Positions 1-5,980 of a stretch of DNA of 22,845 bases are shown here, piece by piece. How positions within the stretch are numbered: the stretch's first letter is position 1; each line of letters opens with the position of its first letter. Under the pieces are notes generated by a model, which searched no databases, had not been told where the DNA came from, and worked only from the letters and a program-made list of their open reading frames with translations. The stretch is taken from the NCBI GenBank assembly GCA_009995705.1, contig JAADBR010000056.1, forward strand, positions 1 to 22,845, written 5' to 3'. The translations under genes and the position numbers were made by a program. This DNA comes from Microcystis aeruginosa W13-11 (GTDB taxonomy: Bacteria > Cyanobacteriota > Cyanobacteriia > Cyanobacteriales > Microcystaceae).

Positions 1-135
1 CTGTAGAGCGACCATAAGACCAGAACAGAGTAAATCTGTTAAGGCAGGTGCGGAACCCCGCAAGGGAAAGAAGCAGAAACCTAAATCGTGAGGTTTGGGA
101 ATCACCGTCCGTTTTACGGCGGTGAGGATGTCAAC
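1..135 (+). mobile_element. Right end of an IS200/IS605-like element with subterminal hairpin and probable omega-RNA region
   Basis: After the tnpB stop codon lies an imperfect palindrome, CACCG-T-CCG (103-111), loop TTTTA, CGG-CGGTG (117-124), followed by GAGGATGTCAAC. In this family the single-stranded hairpin is bound by TnpA, and the end of tnpB plus the right end is transcribed as the omega-RNA whose guide is the flanking DNA just beyond the element. The exact boundary is inferred to be near 130-136. The left end, any tnpA and the target-adjacent motif are outside the window. Confidence 0.6.
2..91 (+). pseudogene. tnpB: C-terminal end of an IS200/IS605-type TnpB (rest lies outside the window)
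   Basis: Frame 2 is open from the window edge to a TGA at 89-91 and encodes a basic tail with the motif KAGAEPRKGKKQKPKS. This matches from memory the C-termini of cyanobacterial OrfB/TnpB proteins of IS200/IS605 elements. TnpB is an RNA-guided nuclease related to Cas12. No catalytic residues fall inside the window, so whether the gene is intact cannot be judged. It is followed at once by a hairpin typical of the right end of these elements, which supports the call. It is typed as a pseudogene only because it is partial here; it may be a complete gene that starts upstream. Confidence 0.6.
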
Positions 136-1067
136 TGTTCTAATTGCGTCACCTCTCGCGCTTCTAAACTCCATCCTAACGCCCCGGCATTTTCCCTAGC
201 TTGGGCCGCAGTTTTTGCCCCCGGAATGGGAATCACATCCCCTTGGGCAATTAACCAATTGAGGGCCACTTGTGCGGGGGTTTTTTGGTATTTTGCGCCC
301 AATTCTTGCAGTACCTTTAAAATTGGGGCTATTTTCTCCAAACCTTCTTTTTTGAACCGCGAGTCAACTTTTCTGGCTCCATCGGGCAAATTCTGGCTTT
401 CTGGGCTATATTTACCCGTCAGTAGTCCTTGAGCGAGGGGGCTGTAGGCAAGGATGGTGACACCTAATTCCTTGGCTGTGGCTAGAATTGCTTTAGTTTC
501 TATTTTGCGATACAAAAGCGAATACTGCACCTGATTGACCGCTAAGGGAACCTCTTTTTTCGCCAAAATCTGGCTTGCTTGACGCATTTGCTCGGCGGAA
601 TAATTACTTACACCCACTGCAGCAATACGGCCTCGTTTTACTTCTTCAGCTAGGGCATTCATTAGGGTTTCTTGGCTAATCAGGAAGGTGAAGGGCCAAT
701 GTACTTGGTAAAGGGTAATTTTATCGGTTTTTAGACGGTTTAAGCTCTCGGTAATGGCATTATGCACCGCATTCGCCCCAAATCGCCACGGTACGGGGGC
801 AAATTTGCTGGCAATATCGATGGGAATATCAGTCTCTTGAGTAAATTTTCCTAAGAGTCGTTCCGATTCCCCCAGTCCATAGACTTCGGCAGTGTCAAAA
901 AAGGTGATTCCTGCCTCTACTGCCGCTTTAAAGGCCGCCTCTACCTGATTAGCTCCGTATTCCTTGCCATAGTTCCAGAATAGTTTATCTCCCCATGCCC
1001 AAGTCCCGATTCCTAAGGCACTGACGGAAATTCCTGTTTGTCCGAGATTAGCGGTTTGTCTAGTCAT
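114..1067 (-). CDS. Aldo/keto reductase, C-terminus rewritten by an IS right end
   Basis: The 317-residue protein is an NADPH-dependent aldo/keto reductase with a TIM-barrel fold, probably cytoplasmic. Its physiological substrate is unknown. The catalytic tetrad is visible: Asp58 and Tyr63 in FFDTAEVYG, Lys88 in ASKFAP and His123 in YQVHWP. The NADPH-binding part near the C-terminus has VNQVQYSLL, YSPLAQGLLTGKY and IPIPGAK. The ATG at 1067 is preferred because the family usually starts close to the first strand (LGQTGISVSALGIGTWAWG). The frame stays open to 1172 but that extension has no family-like sequence. The last codons, TSSPP and stop, lie inside the right-end hairpin of the neighbouring IS, so the native C-terminus has been replaced by a few residues. 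All catalytic residues are intact, so the enzyme is probably active. Confidence 0.9.
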   Translation of the reverse strand: MTRQTANLGQTGISVSALGIGTWAWGDKLFWNYGKEYGANQVEAAFKAAVEAGITFFDTAEVYGLGESERLLGKFTQETDIPIDIASKFAPVPWRFGANAVHNAITESLNRLKTDKITLYQVHWPFTFLISQETLMNALAEEVKRGRIAAVGVSNYSAEQMRQASQILAKKEVPLAVNQVQYSLLYRKIETKAILATAKELGVTILAYSPLAQGLLTGKYSPESQNLPDGARKVDSRFKKEGLEKIAPILKVLQELGAKYQKTPAQVALNWLIAQGDVIPIPGAKTAAQARENAGALGWSLEAREVTQLEQLTSSPP

Positions 1068-1179
1068 ATTCTCTACACGGAATGACAGCGTTTCCCATTT
1101 AAAGATGAAGTGTAACCTATATTTGGTCTGACTCACCATTAACCCCCTTTTTTGATTCCGGGAAATTCGCACCCATAAG

Positions 1180-1452
1180 TAATGGGAAAAGACTTGACTT
1201 TGCCAGCGACTTGCGTTATGTTTTTTCTATAATGGGAATCTATGCAAAAATTTTTTAGACGCAAGGATTTCCATTATGAATAAAATCTTTTAAAAATATT
1301 ATCCCAAAATCTGCCGATAAAAGCAAGCAAAATTTTGCCGATAATTGTTAAGTTTTGTTAACAAAGAAATGCAGAGATCAGCAAGGTAAAAAAATGGAAA
1401 TCTCTTGCTGATCTTGATTGTCGCCTAAGCTATGATTAGGTTAGGCGAATTT
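1180..1452. repeat. R1: ~270-bp structured direct repeat, first copy
   Basis: This stretch is repeated in the same orientation at 3496-3762 with few differences and some small indels. It holds four inverted repeats. They are 1229-1240 with 1266-1277 (ATAATGGGAATC, one G-T pair), 1345-1351 with 1358-1364 (TTGTTAA/TTAACAA), 1376-1385 with 1404-1413 (GATCAGCAAG, perfect) and 1422-1428 with 1441-1447 (CGCCTAA/TTAGGCG). TTGACT (1194-1199), a 17-base spacer and TATGTT (1217-1222) form a promoter-like sequence pointing into it on the + strand. No convincing ORF was found. It could be a noncoding RNA gene, a non-autonomous element or a regulatory block. Confidence 0.75.
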
Positions 1453-1462
1453 TGCGCTTTGA

Positions 1463-1731
1463 CTAATTGTTAGTGCTAACTTCCGTGGTTTCAACAATTG
1501 CCGTCGGTTGGCAGGGGGTAGGTGGAAATTTCTCTGGCAAAGAGAAGCCTAAAAATGATGCGATCGCAAATATGGTGCTGATAATTTTGGCAAGACTATA
1601 GCGGTAAGCGCTTGAGTGAGATACAGACCAAGCTTTGCCTAGCATGGTTTATAGCTCGTGACACTGTACCTCATACGACTGCACACCGCTATAACAAGGT
1701 CTTCTCTGTACTTTAACCAATATTTATACAT
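1463..1731 (-). pseudogene. Small membrane-protein-like gene split by a 97-bp MITE
   Basis: The minus strand has an ATG at 1731 with AAGGA nine bases upstream. Reading runs 13 codons (MYKYWLKYREDLV) into the element at 1597-1693, where the frame shifts and soon stops. Removing 95 bases, that is the element with one copy of its TA duplication, joins this start exactly in frame with the sequence that ends at the stop codon at 1463. The restored protein has 57 residues: a basic N-terminus, a hydrophobic stretch around AKIISTIFAIASFLGFSLP, and a polar tail ending EVSTNN. I do not recognise the family. The downstream half is also open from an ATG inside the MITE (1645), which would give a 60-residue chimera. 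I favour a disrupted gene because of the good ribosome site upstream of the element. Confidence 0.55.
1597..1693. mobile_element. 97-bp MITE, copy 1
   Basis: It begins TATAGCGGT and ends ACCGCTATA, so it has terminal inverted repeats with TA at each outer edge, as expected for TA-targeting (Tc1/mariner or IS630-like) elements. A second copy of exactly 97 bp lies at 22019-22115. The outer ~25 bases and several inner blocks agree. There is no room for a transposase, so it would be moved in trans. It sits in the small gene at 1463-1731. Confidence 0.75.
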
Positions 1732-1740
1732 AATCATCAA

Positions 1741-1896
1741 TCCTTTTACTTAGGAGGTGAACTATCTTTAGATTAAAAAAAATCTGATTATTTGTCGTTA
1801 CTCAAAAGTCCTAAAAATGGTACTTTTTTTAGGTACTATCAAGTAACCTGACAGGGTACTGAAAAGTAATCTTAAGTCCTGTTACCTATAAAAATA
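1741..1896 (+). promoter_or_regulatory. Upstream region of the pentapeptide-repeat gene with three GGTACT boxes
   Basis: GGTACT occurs at 1819-1824, 1832-1837 and 1855-1860, and the region also holds related AGTAACCTGACAGG and AAGTCCTGTTACC segments that are partly inverted. CTAAAAA (1811-1817) with TTTTTAG (1826-1832) can form a hairpin. No convincing -35/-10 pair is visible. The boxes may be operator repeats, but only their presence is certain. Confidence 0.3.
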
Positions 1897-3348
1897 ATGA
1901 TAATGAATGAACCAAAAATGACTGAAATTGAAACCCTTTCTTGGTTTGAATTAGAAAGAGTGGTTAATGATCTGAAAAAAAAGCATACAAACAAGGGATT
2001 AACGGACGTGGAGACAAAAATATTAAAATGTACTTTTGATAATAAAACCTATGGTGATCTAGCGGAAGAAATTACGCAAGAAGAACAGTCAATCAAGAAT
2101 GCGGCTCTTGATTTATGGAAAATCTTGTCAGAGCAAACAGGTGAAAAGATTGGAAAGAGTAATCTGATTACTGCTTTAAGTCGATGGAAATTACAACCAG
2201 AATGTAATCAAAAAAACACAAATTATGACGGAAAATTTTCTGGTGCTGTGGTTTTTACTGCTTCTGAAAATAAAAAGAAACAGATATTAACGCTATTAGA
2301 ACTTTTAAGAAAAATAACCGATGATCAGGAAATAACAATAACTGACATAGAACAAGGTAGTATCAAATTAACTCTCAAGGGTTCTCAAAAAAGTTTAGAA
2401 AAAATTGAATCCCTATTCAAATCGGGTGAATTGAACAAAATTTCGGAAGATATTACAGTTGAAAATCTTCAATTTACCGAAGATAATTGTTTAGCTTTTA
2501 CCATAGCAGGTGATGTTAATGCAGATGAGATAACCTATTTAAAATCTACTATCATAGGACAAAATTTAGCAGAATCACCAAAGCAACTGGCAGAAGAATC
2601 GTCAGCAAACCCCTTGATTGTCAAGACAGTAAGTATAAATAAAGCATCTAAAGAAATTAACAATAAACTAATTGAATCTATTAAAAAACCTAACTTCCTC
2701 CAGCGCATTATAAGAAGATTTAGAAGGATTAACCTGAGAGGGGCTAACCTGAGTGGGGCTAACCTGAGAGGGGCTAACCTGAGTGATGCTGACCTGATTG
2801 GGGCTAACCTGAGTGGGGCTATCCTGAGTAAGGCTAACCTGAGAGGGGCTAACCTGAGTGATGCTAACCTGAGTGGGGCTATCCTGAGTAAGGCTAACCT
2901 GAGTGGGGCTATCCTGAGTAAGGCTTTCCTGAGTGGGGCTAACCTGAGTGATGCTAACCTGAGTGATGCTAACCTGAGTGATGCTGACCTGAGTGATGCT
3001 AACCTGAGAGGGGCTATCCTGAGTAAGGCTATCCTGAGTGGGGCTATCCTGAGTGGGGCTATCCTGAGAGGGGCTAACCTGAGAGGGGCTAACCTGAGTG
3101 ATGCTGACCTGATTGGGGCTAACCTGATTGGGGCTATCCTGAGTAAGGCTAACCTGAGTGGGGCTATCCTGAGTGGGGCTTTCCTGAGAGGGGCTAACCT
3201 GAGAGGGGCTAACCTGAGAGGGGCTAACGTTAAAAAGGCTATCTTTATCGATGCAACGGGGATCACCCCTGAACAAAAACAGGATTTGATTCGACGAGGG
3301 GCAATTTTTGGGGATACTTCTAACGATCGCAGTAAAGCATTAGTTTAA
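1897..3348 (+). CDS. HTH / TRADD-N-like / pentapeptide-repeat protein
   Basis: The protein has 483 residues. Residues ~33-97 (LTDVETKILKC, TYGDLAEEI, IKNAALDLWKILSEQTGEKI) resemble the HTH-like N-terminal domain of cyanobacterial vWA-MoxR-associated proteins, which normally precedes NTPase or effector modules. Residues ~116-200 (ELLRKI, ITDIEQGSIKLTLKGSQKSLEKIESLF) resemble the TRADD-N-like region of bacterial conflict proteins. A basic linker (QRIIRRFRRI) leads into 33 uninterrupted pentapeptides (279-443), which should fold as a right-handed quadrilateral beta-helix. The tail FIDATGITPEQKQDLIRRGAIF is typical of cyanobacterial pentapeptide proteins. There is no signal peptide, so it should be cytoplasmic. 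Possible starts are the ATGs at 1897, 1903 and 1918, and none has a good ribosome site. The family matches are from memory, and function as an immune or signalling effector is inference. It sits alone between repeats R1 and R2. Confidence 0.75.
   Translation: MIMNEPKMTEIETLSWFELERVVNDLKKKHTNKGLTDVETKILKCTFDNKTYGDLAEEITQEEQSIKNAALDLWKILSEQTGEKIGKSNLITALSRWKLQPECNQKNTNYDGKFSGAVVFTASENKKKQILTLLELLRKITDDQEITITDIEQGSIKLTLKGSQKSLEKIESLFKSGELNKISEDITVENLQFTEDNCLAFTIAGDVNADEITYLKSTIIGQNLAESPKQLAEESSANPLIVKTVSINKASKEINNKLIESIKKPNFLQRIIRRFRRINLRGANLSGANLRGANLSDADLIGANLSGAILSKANLRGANLSDANLSGAILSKANLSGAILSKAFLSGANLSDANLSDANLSDADLSDANLRGAILSKAILSGAILSGAILRGANLRGANLSDADLIGANLIGAILSKANLSGAILSGAFLRGANLRGANLRGANVKKAIFIDATGITPEQKQDLIRRGAIFGDTSNDRSKALV
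2731..3240 (+). repeat. 33 tandem 15-bp units encoding pentapeptides, plus one decayed unit
   Basis: Units follow (A/T/G)(A/T)C-CTG-A(GT/GA/TT)-(GGG/GAT/AAG)-GCT without a single indel from 2731 to 3225, and a diverged unit follows at 3226-3240. Every unit uses CTG for the central Leu and GCT for Ala, so the synonymous positions are homogenised. Larger blocks also recur. This points to recent expansion by slippage or unequal exchange. Confidence 0.95.
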
Positions 3349-3385
3349 AACAGCCTTTGATCTCCACCTTCAGCAGAGATTTAGG

Positions 3386-3490
3386 TAGGGTTGGCTGAAT
3401 AAATGTAAAATATAGACGAGGTAAGGGGTTTGGCGGCCTGTTTGGCCAAGCAGCTGCAAGATTTTCAAGCTAGTGGCTCAAAAACCTTCC
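3386..3490. repeat. Left-half remnant of the TAGGGTTTGCTGAA-TIR element
   Basis: It starts TAGGGTTGGCTGAATAAATG and aligns for about 100 bases with the left half of the element at 21528-21743 (shared blocks include GCTGAATAAATGT, AAGATTTT, GGTTCAAAACC or GGCTCAAAAACC). The right half and right terminal repeat are missing. Repeat R2 begins a few bases downstream, so one may have truncated the other. Confidence 0.6.
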
Positions 3491-3495
3491 CTAAT

Positions 3496-3762
3496 TAATG
3501 GGGAAAAGACTTGACTTTGCCGGCGGCTTGCGCTATGCTTTTCTTATAATGGGAATCCGTGCAAAATTTTTAAAAACGCATAGATTCCCATTATGAATAA
3601 AATCTTTTAAAAATATTATCTCAAAATCTGCCGACAAAAGCAAGCAAAATTTCGCCGATAATTGTTAAGTTTTGTTAACAAAGAAATACAGAAAGGTAAA
3701 AAAATCGAAATCTCTTGCTGATCCTGTTTGTCGCTTAACCTTATGATTAGGTTAGGCGAATT
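3496..3762. repeat. R2: ~270-bp structured direct repeat, second copy
   Basis: This copy matches R1 (1180-1452) in the same orientation. The promoter-like TTGACT (3511-3516), 17-base spacer and TATGCT (3534-3539) are kept. The first hairpin is perfect here (3546-3557 with 3583-3594). The TTGTTAA/TTAACAA hairpin is kept. The left arm of the third hairpin (GATCAGCAAG in R1) is deleted, so that hairpin is lost. The last hairpin is longer here (CGCTTAACC/GGTTAGGCG with one G-T pair). The changes partly preserve pairing, which suggests structure matters. Confidence 0.75.
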
Positions 3763-3849
3763 GGCTCTTCTGGTTTTTGTGTGGAAGGAAGAAGAATAGG
3801 GATAATTTGGGTGCATCTCAATTTTGTCGAAATATCTATAGGACATTTT

Positions 3850-3916
3850 GGGCGCACGCGGTGCGCCCCTACCATTGGCGCAATAATATTATTGTAGGGG
3901 CGAATTGCATTCGCCC
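3850..3916. repeat. Two-hairpin REP-like repeat downstream of xisI
   Basis: Two perfect 8-bp hairpins, GGGCGCAC-GCG-GTGCGCCC (3850-3868) and GGGCGAAT-TGC-ATTCGCCC (3898-3916), flank CCTACC...TAGGGG. Such GGGCGAAT/ATTCGCCC palindromes are common dispersed repeats in cyanobacteria. It starts eight bases beyond the xisI stop and could end or protect that transcript. A related 15-bp inverted repeat lies inside the element at 21528-21743. Confidence 0.65.
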
Positions 3917-3923
3917 TCTTTGA

Positions 3924-4259
3924 TTAACCCACCGCAAACCCTGTATATTCTCTGACTAGGGGTTCATGAAAGGCTAAAACAATATCTTCTTTAGGAACGC
4001 CTAAATTAACTAATTCATTGGCAATTCCCACCTCAGTGCCATCATGTTGTATCCAGATTTTACCCTTTTTAATATCGAGATGCAAAACACAACCATGATA
4101 TCTTCGTCTATTTTTCCAGCCAACATACATCAATTGATAGTGATCGCCAACTGTATCAAAAATCAATTGTTGTTCAATCGGATCTTTAGATGAACCTAGC
4201 TGAGAATATTCAGTGATGACTTGCTTGACATAGTGACGATATTGTTCTAATTTTTCCAT
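3924..4259 (-). CDS. xisI: XisI-like fdxN element excision controlling factor
   Basis: The 111-residue protein matches XisI-family proteins: N-terminal helix MEKLEQYRHYVKQVITEY, then DTVGDHYQLMYVGWKNRRRYHGCVLHLDIKKGKIWIQHDGTEVGIANELV and the C-terminal segment LGVPKEDIVLAFHEPLVREYTGFAV. In Anabaena PCC 7120, XisI and XisH are needed with the recombinase XisF to excise the fdxN element in heterocysts. Stand-alone xisHI pairs are widespread in non-heterocystous cyanobacteria, where their role is unknown. The ATG overlaps the end of xisH by 13 bases (4247-4259), so the two are translationally coupled. It looks complete. No recombinase gene or nif gene lies in the window, so the Anabaena function cannot be assumed. 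Confidence 0.9.
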   Translation of the reverse strand: MEKLEQYRHYVKQVITEYSQLGSSKDPIEQQLIFDTVGDHYQLMYVGWKNRRRYHGCVLHLDIKKGKIWIQHDGTEVGIANELVNLGVPKEDIVLAFHEPLVREYTGFAVG

Positions 4260-4663
4260 GCGACAATTACCTCCCCAATCGGATCATAAATAATCAGGTA
4301 AATTTGAAATCGTTTAACGACAGTTTGAATAAATCGCAATTCAAAAAAACTATAATAAATGTCTAAAGGAACAGCTAAATATAACTGTCTTTTAGGTTCT
4401 TTTTCTTCTAAAGCAACACGATAATTAAAGAATTGTCCAATAGCAGTATGAAATTCTGAAATACTGGATTTACCGATAAAACTTTTAATTTCAACGGCTA
4501 TCTTTTCATTGTCTTTTTCCGCGGCTATCAGTTGCTCTGCTCCTAAATCGACATACATTTCTACATCACCCACTTCAATCCTTAAAGGGTCATCCGTAAT
4601 GATCCAACCCTCTTTTTCTAATCCTTTTCTCACTGCACCATGAAAACGATCTTTAGCAGACAT
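4247..4663 (-). CDS. xisH: XisH-like protein with nuclease-like fold motif
   Basis: The 138-residue protein matches the XisH family: MSAKDRFHGAVRKGLEKEGW at the N-terminus, then VDLGAEQLIAAEK, IAVEIKSF, and AVPLDIYYSFFEL. The family has a PD-(D/E)XK endonuclease-like core. Asp39 in VDLGAE and Glu58-Ile-Lys60 in VEIKSF fit that pattern, but activity is not shown by sequence. It is the first gene of a two-gene operon with xisI, which starts inside its last codons. No strong ribosome site precedes the ATG. The upstream spacer holds palindromic repeats. As a potential nuclease with a small tightly coupled partner, the pair could act as a defence or toxin-antitoxin-like module. That is inference only. 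Confidence 0.9.
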   Translation of the reverse strand: MSAKDRFHGAVRKGLEKEGWIITDDPLRIEVGDVEMYVDLGAEQLIAAEKDNEKIAVEIKSFIGKSSISEFHTAIGQFFNYRVALEEKEPKRQLYLAVPLDIYYSFFELRFIQTVVKRFQIYLIIYDPIGEVIVAWKN

Positions 4664-4738
4664 GAATCTTGAAGTTAGCAGACATAATAATTGTTAATTA
4701 TAACATTTAAGTAAGTAGGCGTTAAAAATTATCAGATG

Positions 4739-4840
4739 CCCCCCTTATTAAGGGGGATCCCCCCGCCTATTGGCACCCCCCTTATCAAGGGGGGCAGGGG
4801 GGGATCGGCACCCCCCTTATCAAGGGGGGCAGGGGGGATC
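4739..4840. repeat. GC-rich palindromes, including a 34/35-bp tandem duplication
   Basis: CCCCCTTATTAAGGGGG (4740-4756) is followed by two head-to-tail units (4772-4806 and 4807-4840). Both begin GGCACCCCCCTTATCAAGGG and both end in a G-run plus GATC. The units differ by one G. Each can form a strong hairpin. CCCCCTTATTAAGGGGG-type palindromes are dispersed repeats in cyanobacterial spacers. The remaining spacer to 5171 has no gene that I can support. Confidence 0.75.
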
Positions 4841-5076
4841 GAACCTAAAATCCATTTTTAATTTAATTATAACCAGCTACTTAGTCATGATGATCGACCC
4901 GGGGTGAGAACATCTCAAACCCTATTGACAATTGGCCAATTTTGTGATCCGCGTGGGCATTTCAACTGATAAGCTAAGACGTATTTAAACCGCTTATTCT
5001 TAGATTAGCCCCCCCCCTTGCCTGATCTCAACAAGCAATTTGAATTACGAACAGCTTAACTAGCTGACATCCATCG

Positions 5077-5085
5077 TGATAAAAT
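5077..5085 (+). promoter_or_regulatory. Possible extended -10 element for comB
   Basis: TGATAAAAT fits an extended -10 box (TGnTATAAT-like) about 87 bases before the comB start. No clear -35 box is present. This is a weak single-motif call. Confidence 0.25.
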
Positions 5086-5171
5086 CGGCCTTGTCTTTCT
5101 TCTGCCCGCGCAACGCCGAGCGGCGGTATGTTGAGCTTATTTCCCCTTTTACTTTTTACTTGGTATAACTC

Positions 5172-5897
5172 GTGCAGGTTTTCATTTATCATACTCCCGA
5201 ACTTACCCCCGTCCATACTCTACCCGATTGCGCCGTCGTTATCGATGTTTTAAGAGCGACAACCACGATCGCCACTGCCCTCAATGCCGGTGCGGAAGCA
5301 GTGCAAACCTTTAGCGATCTGAAAACCCTGATGCAGGTGAGCGATACCTGGCAACCAGAAAAACGTCTCCGGGCAGGAGAAAGAGGTGGTGCGAAAGTGG
5401 AAGGCTGCGATCTGGGCAATTCTCCCCTCGATTGTACCCCTGATTTAATGAAAGGTCGTCGTCTGTTTATCAGCACCACTAACGGCACTCGCGCTCTGCA
5501 AAGGGTGGAAGAATCCCCAATCGTGATCACTGCGGCTATGATCAATCGGCAAGCTGCGGTCAATTACTTGTTGTATAGGCAGCCCGACACCGTCTGGATT
5601 GTTGGCTCTGGTTGGGAAGGGGGTTATTCTCTGGAAGATACGGCCTGTGCCGGAGCGATCGCCAATGCGCTACAAGAACAATCGGGGCAAATGGCGATCG
5701 GTAATGATGAGGTGATCGCCTCGATCGCTCTTTATCGTCAATGGCAAAATGATCTTTTAGGAATGTTCCACAGTTGTAGTCACGGTCAGCGCCTCTTGCG
5801 TCTCCACTGTCAAGAAGATTTAAAATACTGCGCTAATATTGACTCTCTTGATGTTTTACCGATCCAAAAAGAACCGAGCATTTTAGTCAAACTTTAG
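5172..5897 (+). CDS. comB: ComB-type 2-phosphosulfolactate phosphatase family protein
   Basis: The 241-residue protein spans the whole ComB family. Archaeal ComB hydrolyses 2-phosphosulfolactate to sulfolactate in coenzyme M synthesis. Cyanobacteria keep the gene without making coenzyme M, so the real substrate here is uncertain. Visible family motifs are [15 protein letters not shown] (23-37), [17 protein letters not shown] (69-85), TTNGTRAL (102-109) and [20 protein letters not shown] (about 146-165), which supply the acidic metal and phosphate-binding residues. There is no signal peptide. The start is a GTG. It was chosen because the family begins with a short [12 protein letters not shown] strand, although no ribosome site is obvious. 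folC follows on the same strand after 83 bases that include a hairpin. Confidence 0.88.
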   Translation: MQVFIYHTPELTPVHTLPDCAVVIDVLRATTTIATALNAGAEAVQTFSDLKTLMQVSDTWQPEKRLRAGERGGAKVEGCDLGNSPLDCTPDLMKGRRLFISTTNGTRALQRVEESPIVITAAMINRQAAVNYLLYRQPDTVWIVGSGWEGGYSLEDTACAGAIANALQEQSGQMAIGNDEVIASIALYRQWQNDLLGMFHSCSHGQRLLRLHCQEDLKYCANIDSLDVLPIQKEPSILVKL

Positions 5898-5930
5898 ACA
5901 TTATCACCCAGAGAAAGGGTCATCAGTGCT

Positions 5931-5951
5931 GGTAGGAGTATCAATCCTACC
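5931..5951 (+). terminator. Hairpin between comB and folC
   Basis: GGTAGGA (5931-5937), a seven-base loop and TCCTACC (5945-5951) form a perfect 7-bp stem. It lies between the comB stop and the folC start. No U-tract follows immediately, so it may be a weak terminator or simply a transcript hairpin. Confidence 0.3.
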
Positions 5952-5980
5952 CGGATTCCTTTATTTATAGTTTGCCAACC

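Noticed and set aside
88..432. Plus-strand frame over the IS end and reductase
   Set aside because: It is antisense to the reductase, whose catalytic motifs are intact, and has no family-like sequence.
2731..3240. CRISPR-like or satellite array
   Set aside because: Units are contiguous 15-mers with no spacers and encode a proper pentapeptide helix in the sense frame.
2535..3276. Two long minus-strand frames opposite the pentapeptide array
   Set aside because: They exist only because a 15-bp unit without stops is open in every phase. The predicted peptides are simple repeats (APLRL, SPSQV) with no start signal.
3616..3846. 76-codon minus-strand frame across repeat R2
   Set aside because: It is mostly repeat sequence, and the same region of R1 does not keep the frame.
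5189..5563. 124-codon minus-strand frame within comB
   Set aside because: It is the antisense of a conserved gene, with no own signals or similarity.
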